40,045 nucleotides of DNA from Chamaesiphon sp. 341R_metabat_111 (GTDB taxonomy: Bacteria > Cyanobacteriota > Cyanobacteriia > Cyanobacteriales > Chamaesiphonaceae). The first letter of the stretch is position 1; each line of letters starts with the position of its first letter. Below are positions 33,504 to 40,045 of the stretch, piece after piece. The translations under genes were made by a program, and so were the position numbers. The notes below the pieces were generated by a model. It did no database searches, was not told where the DNA came from, and saw only the letters and a program-made list of their open reading frames with translations. The stretch lies in NCBI GenBank assembly GCA_025351825.1, contig JANXVE010000180.1, forward strand, positions 1 through 40,045, read 5' to 3'.

Positions 33504-34310
33504 TTAATCAGTTGGCTCCGTTTTCTCACCCAAAATCGCATCAGGATCGATACCCATTTCCCGCAGCCGATCCATCAGCAGATTAGTTTTTTGCTCCGCA
33601 GCTATCCGCGCCGACATCTCAGCATCAGCCTTTTCGGTAGGAGTTGGATATCTGACGCTGTTTTCGTCATACCAGTACAGCCATTCCCGCTGTCTGTTGC
33701 CATAGCTGCCTGGTTCTACGCCAATTCCCAGACCAATTTCTGGCATCCAATAGGGTTTTTCACCCTCACTTTGGATCGCGTATTCACCATCAATCATCTT
33801 GTATAGCTGAAACCGCGCCTTTTTTTTACGCAATGGGGCATAGACGACGTAGTAGAGAATACCGATTGACTGATAAATCGTTAACTTTTTAGAATGCTCT
33901 TGGCGATAAGCTTTGGAAACGACTTCAATCGCGAGGAGTGGAATAACTTGCTCATCCCAGAGGACATAGCTAGGGCGCAGGTTTTCATCAACATCATCTT
34001 TCACGCCCAGACTCAAGAAGCCATCAGGAGCTACACAAGGCAGATCGGGGTCATAGTACAAGCCCAGATCGATCCCAAACAGCCAGTCAGTGCGATTCGG
34101 CCACAGATAAAAGAGAATTGCTTTGAGCAATCCTGGAATTAATTCTTGTAGCTCACTATCCACAGGCTTATCATCTGAATCTGGTAGTTCTACAGCAGTG
34201 GGCAAACCCGCTCGAAAGTTAAAGTCTTCGATGCTGGGATTGCGTTTTTTGATGGTTGGGGTTGTTGCCACGCCAAGATTGGAGCTTTTGAGCAGGGGTG
34301 AAATTGACAT
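33504..34310 (-). CDS. Uma2 family (DUF820) putative nuclease (268 aa)
   Basis: A PD-(D/E)XK-type family greatly expanded in cyanobacteria. The conserved pieces are APDGFLSLGV (catalytic Asp region), PLLAIEVVSKAYRQEHSKKL (Glu-x-Val with Lys, ExK-type site) and IYQSIGILYYVVYAPLRKKK. The N-terminal LPTAVELPDSDDKPVDSELQ and LLKAILFYLWPNRTDWLFG match the family start, and the C-terminal helix SARIAAEQKTNLLMDRLREM GIDPDAI is the usual coiled tail. The length is normal for this subgroup. Function in the cell is unknown; members are often multi-copy. It is divergent from yjbQ. Confidence 0.88.
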   Translation of the reverse strand: MSISPLLKSSNLGVATTPTIKKRNPSIEDFNFRAGLPTAVELPDSDDKPVDSELQELIPGLLKAILFYLWPNRTDWLFGIDLGLYYDPDLPCVAPDGFLSLGVKDDVDENLRPSYVLWDEQVIPLLAIEVVSKAYRQEHSKKLTIYQSIGILYYVVYAPLRKKKARFQLYKMIDGEYAIQSEGEKPYWMPEIGLGIGVEPGSYGNRQREWLYWYDENSVRYPTPTEKADAEMSARIAAEQKTNLLMDRLREMGIDPDAILGEKTEPTD

Positions 34311-34406
34311 AGTACTTAGCCAAGCTAACTCTCTATTGTAGTTTAGCTTATTGTCAAGCTATCCTAATTTGAGCATGAGAAACCAGATCGAGCAACCAAA
34401 TTAATT

Positions 34407-34823
34407 ATGGCTCATTATCAAAAACTGCTGACTATTCCGAGTACTCCAAAATCCTTCGTGAGAATTACCTCGCAAATTACGAATATAGTTGCAGAATCAG
34501 GAATTCAAACTGGACTATGCACATTATTTTTGAGACATACATCTGCTAGTTTAGTGATTCAAGAAAATGCCGATCCTGATGTCTTAATCGATCTGGCAAA
34601 CTTTCTAGCCAAACTCGTTCCTGAAGACGGCAAGTACATTCACTCAGCCGAAGGCACGGATGATATGCCCGCACACATCCGCACGGTACTCACCCACACC
34701 TCCGAACAAATTCCGATCGTGCGCGGTAATTTAGCATTAGGAACATGGCAAGGAATCTATCTGTGGGAGCACCGCCAACAACGCTATCAGCGGGAATTGG
34801 TGGTGCATATTAGTGGAGATTAA
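34407..34823 (+). CDS. yjbQ: YjbQ/UPF0047 family protein
   Basis: A 138-aa conserved protein. ITNIVAESGIQTGLCTLFLR and HTSASLVIQENADPDVLIDL, then HSAEGTDDMPAHIRTVLTHT, PIVRGNLALGTWQGIYLWEH and ELVVHISG cover the whole UPF0047/YjbQ signature. Members are homotrimers or hexamers with a conserved Cys/His/Asp metal-like pocket. E. coli YjbQ has weak thiamine-phosphate synthase activity, but the physiological role is unsettled. The start ATG at 34407 is the only reasonable one. It lies between divergent Uma2 and convergent leuS. Confidence 0.93.
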   Translation: MAHYQKLLTIPSTPKSFVRITSQITNIVAESGIQTGLCTLFLRHTSASLVIQENADPDVLIDLANFLAKLVPEDGKYIHSAEGTDDMPAHIRTVLTHTSEQIPIVRGNLALGTWQGIYLWEHRQQRYQRELVVHISGD

Positions 34824-34925
34824 GTTCCTGGTAAAGCGCGTAGTCGATCGATCTAAAAATAGCTTAGATTGGGCAGCTCAAATGACAAATATTGAGTTAA
34901 AGAAGTCAGATATCTGCCACCCTAG

Positions 34926-37502
34926 CTAACCGATGATAAAATTAACTAATTTCCCAGGCACAACAATTACTTTCTTAATCTCTTTCCCGTCGGTAAACTT
35001 CTTGACGATCTCCGACTCCCGCGCATGAGCTTCTAAAGTTGCGGCATCCTTAGTTGCAGGGATTTGAATTGTGCCGCGAGTTTTGCCCATGATTTGAATT
35101 ACTAGGGTGATTTCATCGGCGATTAAAGCTGCTGGATCGAATTCACACCAGGGCTGTTCGTGGATGGAGCCAGTATGTCCGGTTAGTTGCCACAATTCCT
35201 CTGCCATGTGGGGAGCAAATGGTGCCGATAAAATCAATAAGGTTTCGATCCCTTCCGCATATACAGGTGAATCTTTGCAATCGGCATCGGTGATGGCGTT
35301 GCTGAGTTTCATTAGTTCGGATACCGCAGTATTAAACTGATAATTACCATCCAAATCTTCGGTAATTGCTTGGATCGCATGGTGAACGAAGCGACGCAAA
35401 TCTTTCTCAGATTTAGATAATGTGTCGCTAGTTTTTTTAGCAACAGGCTTGTAACTCATCACCAATCGCCAGAGCCGATTGAGAAAGCGAAATTGTCCTT
35501 CGACATCTGCATCATCCCATTCAAGATCTTTTTCCGGTGGTGCTTTGAATAAAATAAACATGCGGGCGGTATCCGCACCGTATTTGCCTAAAACTTCTGC
35601 TGGATCTACGCCGTTGTATTTTGACTTGGACATCTTATCAAAGGAGATTTCCAGCGGATCGCCAGTGGTAGGATCGATCGGATTATTTAGATCGCCGACT
35701 GTATTTGGGGCGATATATTTGCCTGTCTTGGGATTCTTATAAGTGGTAGCTTGCACCATCCCTTGAGTCAGCAGTTGTTTGAATGGTTCGTCAAAATTGA
35801 GCAGCTTGGTTTTGCCACCATCACCCGCTCCAAAATCACGGACAATTTTAGTAAAGAAACGGGCATATAACAGATGCAAGACGGCATGTTCGACACCGCC
35901 CACATATTGATCTACAGGTAGCCAATCATTGGTAATATTCGGGTCAAATATTTGCTTATCATTACCTGCATCTGGATAGCGCAGAAAATACCAGGAGGAA
36001 TCGACAAATGTGTCCATCGTATCGGTTTCCCGTTTGGCTGGGGTACCGCAAGTTGGACAGGGGACATTTACCCAAGATTCCAGACTGGCGAGAGGATTAC
36101 CACCTTTGCCTGTGAACTCGACATCTTCAGGCAATTTCACTGGTAAATCGGCTTCGGGTACGGGTACCGCGCCACAGCTTGGACAGTGAATCATCGGGAT
36201 CGGCGCACCCCAATAGCGTTGGCGGGAAATCAGCCAATCACGCAGCTTGTATTGAATCTTGGCTTTGCCACAGCCTTGCTGTTTGGCATAGTCGATGATT
36301 GCTTGCTTTGCAGCAACAGAATCTAGCCCATTAAACTGACTAGAATTAATCATTACGCCAGCATCTGTATAAGCGGCGGTAAGCGAGTCGCTGGAATGTT
36401 CAACAGTTGGCGCAATTACCTGAGTAATTGGTAACTGATATTGCGTCGCAAATTTGAAATCGCGGACATCGTGAGCCGGAACACCCATGACTGCACCTGT
36501 GCCGTATTCATACAAAACATAATCAGCAATCCAGATTGGGACTTCGGTGCCAGTGAAGGGATTAATCGCCATCGCTCCGGTAAATACGCCCCGCTTGGGC
36601 TTATCTTCGGCAGTTCGATCGATCTCGCTTTGACTTTTAATTTCCTCGACGAAGGTATCTACAGTCGCCTTTTGGTCTGGAGTGGTGACTCGATCGGTTA
36701 AGGGATGCTCTGGAGCCAGCACGATGTAGCTCACGCCATAAACGGTATCGGGACGAGTTGTAAAAACAGTAATTTTCTCACTGCTACCAACAATCGCAAA
36801 TTCTAGATTCGCCCCGATCGATTTACCGATCCAATTTGCCTGCATTAACCGGACTTTTTCCGGCCATCCGGTTAATGTATCCAGATCGGTCAATAATTGG
36901 TCGGCATAGTCGGTAATTTTAAAGTACCACTGCTTGAGTGATTTCTTCTCAACGATCGCCCCAGACCGCCAGGAACGTCCATCTCCATCGACTTGTTCGT
37001 TGGCGAGGACGGTTCGATCGATCGGATCCCAATTTACAAAGCCTTCTTTTTGATAAGCCAGTCCACCCTCGTAGAATTTCAAGAAAATCCACTGCGTCCA
37101 GCGATAATATTCTGGTGAACAGGTGGCGATTTCTCGATCCCAATCGATCGACAATCCCAATTTCTGCAACTGTCCCCGCATGTGAGCGATATTTTGATAA
37201 GTCCAAGTTGCCGGATGGATTCCCCGCTCAATCGCTGCATTTTCAGCAGGCAGTCCAAACGCATCCCAACCCATCGGATGCAACACCCGATACCCCTGCA
37301 TCCGCTTTTGTCTGGCTACTACGTCGGTAATCACATAGTTCCGCACATGTCCCATGTGCAGATTTCCCGATGGATAGGGAAACATCGACAAGGCATAGAA
37401 TTTGGGCTTGTCACTGGTGGTATCAGTTTTGTATAAGTTTGCCGCCGTCCAGGATTGTTGCCATTTAGACTCGATCTCGGCGGGGGTGTAGGTGTTTTCC
37501 AT
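34926..37502 (-). CDS. leuS: Leucyl-tRNA synthetase
   Basis: An 858-aa class I synthetase charging tRNA-Leu. The HIGH motif is in [20 protein letters not shown]; the CP1 editing domain has [20 protein letters not shown] and [19 protein letters not shown]; a zinc-type [15 protein letters not shown] and [20 protein letters not shown] follow; KMSKS is in [14 protein letters not shown]. The frame is open to 37673, but the extra 57 residues are encoded by a heptamer repeat array ([20 protein letters not shown]) and do not belong to the family. ATG 37502 ([18 protein letters not shown]) is the start. No Shine-Dalgarno is seen; the repeat ends a few bases before the ATG. Confidence 0.95.
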   Translation of the reverse strand: MENTYTPAEIESKWQQSWTAANLYKTDTTSDKPKFYALSMFPYPSGNLHMGHVRNYVITDVVARQKRMQGYRVLHPMGWDAFGLPAENAAIERGIHPATWTYQNIAHMRGQLQKLGLSIDWDREIATCSPEYYRWTQWIFLKFYEGGLAYQKEGFVNWDPIDRTVLANEQVDGDGRSWRSGAIVEKKSLKQWYFKITDYADQLLTDLDTLTGWPEKVRLMQANWIGKSIGANLEFAIVGSSEKITVFTTRPDTVYGVSYIVLAPEHPLTDRVTTPDQKATVDTFVEEIKSQSEIDRTAEDKPKRGVFTGAMAINPFTGTEVPIWIADYVLYEYGTGAVMGVPAHDVRDFKFATQYQLPITQVIAPTVEHSSDSLTAAYTDAGVMINSSQFNGLDSVAAKQAIIDYAKQQGCGKAKIQYKLRDWLISRQRYWGAPIPMIHCPSCGAVPVPEADLPVKLPEDVEFTGKGGNPLASLESWVNVPCPTCGTPAKRETDTMDTFVDSSWYFLRYPDAGNDKQIFDPNITNDWLPVDQYVGGVEHAVLHLLYARFFTKIVRDFGAGDGGKTKLLNFDEPFKQLLTQGMVQATTYKNPKTGKYIAPNTVGDLNNPIDPTTGDPLEISFDKMSKSKYNGVDPAEVLGKYGADTARMFILFKAPPEKDLEWDDADVEGQFRFLNRLWRLVMSYKPVAKKTSDTLSKSEKDLRRFVHHAIQAITEDLDGNYQFNTAVSELMKLSNAITDADCKDSPVYAEGIETLLILSAPFAPHMAEELWQLTGHTGSIHEQPWCEFDPAALIADEITLVIQIMGKTRGTIQIPATKDAATLEAHARESEIVKKFTDGKEIKKVIVVPGKLVNFIIG

Positions 37503-37504
37503 GA

Positions 37505-37562
37505 TGGGTTGGGAGTTGGGAGTTGGGAGTTGGGGAGACTGGGGGACTGGGGGACTGGGAGG
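37505..37562. repeat. Heptanucleotide array upstream of leuS
   Basis: Units of TGGGAGT (three clear copies), then GACTGGGG-type units of 8 bp, run on the plus strand. In the sense of leuS this is a C/A/T-rich leader (CCCAACT units) that begins about 3 bp before the ATG at 37502. A smaller cluster of the same unit in the other orientation lies at about 37660-37690. Confidence 0.85.
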
Positions 37563-37801
37563 CGGGCTTCGATACGCTAATCCATTTGTCATCATTTTAA
37601 CCCGAACCTCTCTCTCCATAACTTTCCATTCTTTACTTCTCACTTCCCACTTTTCCGAACCCCGAACTCCCAACTACCAACTCTCCCCCAACATTAAGAA
37701 TCTAAACTTTTATGAACTCGATCGATGGTGGTTCTCAGCTAAGTGGTTTAAATTAGACGAAGCAGCGGCAATCGCGGACTTATTTTTATATTTAAAATTT
37801 T

Positions 37802-39235
37802 ATGACTACTGGCGATTTATCTGGGGCGGGAATGAATCGAGACTATGTTGAACACAAGACTATCCCCAAGGTGAAGCTGCCAACGATGATCCGGTTGGGA
37901 TTATTTCAGATGGGCTTGGGGATGATGTCGGTGATGGTATTTGGGGTGCTAAATCGAATTTTGATTCGAGAATTGGCAGTACCAAGTACGATCGCGACTG
38001 TGATTTTAGCATTGACTTTATTTGTTGCTCCAGCCCGAATTATTTTCGGTCAATTGTCTGATACCAAACCACTTTTTGGTTATTATCGGACGGGTTATGT
38101 TTGGTTGGGTGCGGCAGGACTAGTGACGAATGCGATTATTGCCGTACAGGTAATGTGGCAACTGGGCGCGAGTCTCAAGCTGGAAGGTTGGACGACGACA
38201 ACCTATGGCTGGGCTGGATTGCTGGGATTTGTTTTTGCGCTGTATGGCTTGTCGGTAAGCATGTGTTCGACTCCTTTTGCGACGTTACTGGTTGATATTA
38301 CCGATGAGGACGATCGATCGCGAGTAGTTGCAGTCGATTGGTCGATGTTAATTGGCGGTACGATCGTTGGGGCAATTACGATCGGCATCTTGCTCAAGTC
38401 GCTCACAATTGATGCCACAATTATTGAAGTTCAAGCCCAAATTAATCGCTTATTTTTGATTATTCCAGGAATTGTTTGTATTTTCACAGTGGTGGCGACT
38501 TGGGGTGTGGAAAAGAAGTATTCACGGTTCGCCAGTCGGGTTGGTAAGCAGCAAGTCGGATCCCATTTATCACTAGGGCGGGCAATTGGCATTTTGACAG
38601 CCAGTCGTCAAACACAGGTATTTTTTACCTTTCTCGTGGTGATGACTTTGGGCTTATTTATTCAGGATCCGATCCTAGAAACCTATGGTGGGGAAGTATT
38701 TGGACTGACGGTGGGTGAAACGGCTCAGTTGAATGCCTTTTGGGGCGGAGGCACGCTCTTAGGTTTGAGTGCGGCAGGATTTTGGTTCATTCCCAAGTTG
38801 GGTAAGCAGAAGACAGCGCGGCTGGGCTGTATGCTAGTTGCGGCATCAATGCTGTGGATAGTAGCGGCGGGATTTGACCACAATCCGATGTTTCTCAAGC
38901 TAGCATTGTTATTATTTGGGATCTGTTCGGGCTTGGTGACGACTGGTGCGATTACGATGATGTTGGATCTGACGGTACCAGAAACGGCGGGGACATTCAT
39001 CGGCGCATGGGGTTTGTCTCAAGCATTAGCCAAGGGTTTGGCGACGGTATTTGGTGGTGCGGCTCTGGAGCTGGGTAGATCTTTCGCGCCCAATCTCACG
39101 CTTGCTTATGGATTTGTGTTTAGTCTCCAAGCTCTAGCAATGATCATTGCGGTTAAGCTACTCGATCGAGTAAATGTTCGCGAGTTTCAGACGACAGCGA
39201 AAGATGCTGTTAAAGCAGTGATTGCAGCGGATTAG
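37802..39235 (+). CDS. PucC-family (BCD) major facilitator protein (477 aa)
   Basis: A 12-helix membrane protein of the PucC/LhaA family, which in photosynthetic bacteria helps assemble light-harvesting complexes and in cyanobacteria may handle chlorophyll or Hli proteins (family knowledge). Visible landmarks are MIRLGLFQMGLGMMSVMVFG, LNRILIRELAVPSTIATVIL, ARIIFGQLSDTKPLFGYYRT, TPFATLLVDITDEDDRSRVV and GTFIGAWGLSQALAKGLATV. The family pattern RxxxGxxSDxxxxxGYRRTxY is present with YYRTGYVW. The start ATG 37802 gives MTTGDLSGAG; ATG 37832 is also possible. Upstream (37503-37801) is mostly repeat sequence. Confidence 0.9.
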   Translation: MTTGDLSGAGMNRDYVEHKTIPKVKLPTMIRLGLFQMGLGMMSVMVFGVLNRILIRELAVPSTIATVILALTLFVAPARIIFGQLSDTKPLFGYYRTGYVWLGAAGLVTNAIIAVQVMWQLGASLKLEGWTTTTYGWAGLLGFVFALYGLSVSMCSTPFATLLVDITDEDDRSRVVAVDWSMLIGGTIVGAITIGILLKSLTIDATIIEVQAQINRLFLIIPGIVCIFTVVATWGVEKKYSRFASRVGKQQVGSHLSLGRAIGILTASRQTQVFFTFLVVMTLGLFIQDPILETYGGEVFGLTVGETAQLNAFWGGGTLLGLSAAGFWFIPKLGKQKTARLGCMLVAASMLWIVAAGFDHNPMFLKLALLLFGICSGLVTTGAITMMLDLTVPETAGTFIGAWGLSQALAKGLATVFGGAALELGRSFAPNLTLAYGFVFSLQALAMIIAVKLLDRVNVREFQTTAKDAVKAVIAAD

Positions 39236-39244
39236 GCGTTAAGT

Positions 39245-39278
39245 TTTAGGCTTTGGACTTTAGGCTTTGGGCTTTAGG
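39245..39278. repeat. Heptanucleotide array (AGGCTTT/TGGACTT)n
   Basis: The complement of the AAAGCCT heptamer, with five to six degenerate units, lies directly after the PucC-family gene. It is in opposite orientation to 10301-10351 and 39641-39670. Confidence 0.8.
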
Positions 39279-39363
39279 GAATGCCTAATCGAAATTAGTG
39301 AATATGTTAGGATACATGTATGGGATTTCTATGCTTGTGTCCTTTTTTATGTGCCTGTAAGTT

Positions 39364-39507
39364 ATGTCGATCGAAACCGATACCAATACTCAATCATCTA
39401 ATACCGAAGAAGTGAAAACAGAACCGATTCTCTGTCCTCACTGTCTGCGAACGAAGAGTAATGGGATTAAATGTAAGGGTATTTGTGTCGCTGAGAGTGA
39501 CTATTAG
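39364..39507 (+). CDS. Small Cys-rich protein, probable zinc ribbon (47 aa)
   Basis: ATG 39364 to TAG 39505-39507. The N-terminal half is polar and unstructured (SIETDTNTQSSNTEEVKTEP). The C-terminal half reads ILCPHCLRTKSNGIKC-KGIC-VAESDY, with CxxC and CxxxC pairs suited to one zinc ion. The compact motif and the VAESDY ending look like a conserved cyanobacterial small-protein family, which I cannot name. A -10-like TAGGATACAT lies about 50 bp upstream. An inverted repeat begins immediately after the stop and could terminate it. Confidence 0.7.
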   Translation: MSIETDTNTQSSNTEEVKTEPILCPHCLRTKSNGIKCKGICVAESDY

Positions 39508-39590
39508 CTGATTGGCGGACAAAACTCCTAGAAATGTTGGATTTCATTCTTCAACCCAACCTACCGAAAAAAGATTTGTCCGTCAATCAG
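39508..39590. repeat. Inverted repeat enclosing hairpin repeat copy C
   Basis: CTGATTGGCGGACAAA (39508-39523) pairs with TTTGTCCGTCAATCAG (39575-39590), 15 of 16 positions. Inside it lies copy C of the 31-bp hairpin (39534-39564). It abuts the stop codon of the 47-aa gene. It could be a composite repeat or a terminator. Confidence 0.75.
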
Positions 39591-39640
39591 GACTATTAGA
39601 CTAGTGTCTTATGCTAGCTCGGTATACACCATACAATCGA

Positions 39641-39670
39641 GAGCCTAAAGCCTAAAGCCCAAAGCCTAAC
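39641..39670. repeat. Heptanucleotide array (AAAGCCT)n
   Basis: Four units AGCCTAAAGCCTAAAGCCCA... run into the 3' end of the leftward gene at 39670. Same heptamer as upstream of ndhO. Confidence 0.8.
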
Positions 39671-40045
39671 TAAATCGTTTCTGCTGTCTGATCTTGAATC
39701 ACGGCACTCCAATTATCTTCCGTCATCGCAGCGGCGAACTGCTCGCGTTTTTGTTCGTCACTAATTGCCGCAGCATCTAGTTCTCGGCTCAAGGCACTAT
39801 CCGCCATTGCTCGACGCAGTTTGAGCTTCTTCTCTTCGTATGCTGCTTGCTCCTGTTCAGACATCGCTGCTTTGGCAATTTCGCCGACAGTGGTTGCCCA
39901 GACTCCGCCAGCACCCGTATTTCCAGGTGGGATTGTGTCTAGCTCGGCAATCCAGGTATCCCGTAAATTTTCCATTTCTTCCCGCTTGGGAAACTTAAAT
40001 GCTTGTACTCGCACATAGGCACAAACACTATCACCATGCTCTGCA
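39670..40045 (-). CDS. Hypothetical protein, 5' end outside the window (at least 124 aa)
   Basis: The leftward frame is open from the right edge (AEHGDSVCAYVRVQAFKFPK) to the stop at 39670-39672. The GTG at 40014 is internal to the frame and probably not the start, because coding-like sequence continues to 40045. The visible part is helical and charged: REEMENLRDTWIAELDTIPP, GAGGVWATTVGEIAKAAMSE, then a long helix QEQAAYEEKKLKLRRAMADS. It has no membrane segment or known motif. I do not recognise the family. Confidence 0.65.
   Translation of the reverse strand, partial: AEHGDSVCAYVRVQAFKFPKREEMENLRDTWIAELDTIPPGNTGAGGVWATTVGEIAKAAMSEQEQAAYEEKKLKLRRAMADSALSRELDAAAISDEQKREQFAAAMTEDNWSAVIQDQTAETI

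Noticed and set aside
37503-37673. 57-residue N-terminal extension of LeuS
   Set aside because: It is encoded by heptamer repeats and unlike any LeuS N-terminus. ATG 37502 fits the family.

Overview
The window comes from a cyanobacterial chromosome. The evidence is the gene content (ndhO, psbY, sipA, glcE, a PucC-type carrier, cobQ, a two-domain desaturase/dehydrogenase fusion, a DUF1517 protein) and the very high density of CGATCG and GCGATCGC (HIP1-type) words. The genus cannot be fixed from sequence alone. Most genes are single-copy housekeeping or photosynthesis-related genes, with two accessory stretches between them.

Layout. 1-2.2 kb is a graveyard of nested insertion sequences: an ISKra4-type transposase broken by an in-frame stop sits in an ISAzo13-type transposase, which is itself broken by a short palindrome, next to an ISAs1-type 3' remnant and a TPR-protein remnant. 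2.2-2.95 kb has no intact gene but carries three direct copies and one inverted copy of a 15-bp word. 3.0-5.1 kb holds a small unknown gene, an orphan C5-cytosine methyltransferase, and a CYP110-like P450 remnant interrupted by a 0.1-kb MITE. 5.1-9.0 kb: aldehyde dehydrogenase, a candidate 39-aa protein with its own terminator, a DUF4149-like membrane protein, pgmB-sipA, DUF1517. 9.2-13.3 kb: lipoprotein, ndhO, psbY (41 aa), an MBL-fold protein with an altered metal motif, and a site-2-protease homologue lacking HExxH. 13.4-22.2 kb: Spx/ArsC-like, GAF-GGDEF-EAL, glcE, desaturase-SDR fusion plus cobQ, AlkB-like, photolyase/cryptochrome.

22.7-30.4 kb is the main accessory region. It has a PemK/MazF-like toxin with an unusual 241-aa partner, tRNA-Phe, an acyltransferase and a CMAS-like methyltransferase, a membrane-anchored coiled-coil protein divergent from a HigA-like regulator, and an AT-rich operon of a ParA-type ATPase overlapping a HEPN putative RNase. 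The ParA-HEPN pair is the best candidate for an undescribed defence or plasmid-type system. 30.4-40 kb returns to core genes: mutS, a Uma2-family nuclease, yjbQ, leuS, a PucC-family carrier, a 47-aa Cys-rich protein and a protein running off the right edge.

A theme across the window is small repeated DNA. There are heptanucleotide tandem arrays, four of which end just before the start codons of DUF1517, ndhO, alkB-like and leuS. There is a 31-bp hairpin repeat in three copies, a palindromic element found both in the ISAzo13 gene and in the mutS coding sequence, and foldback or MITE-like elements. All functional statements are from reading translations by eye; no database search was run.
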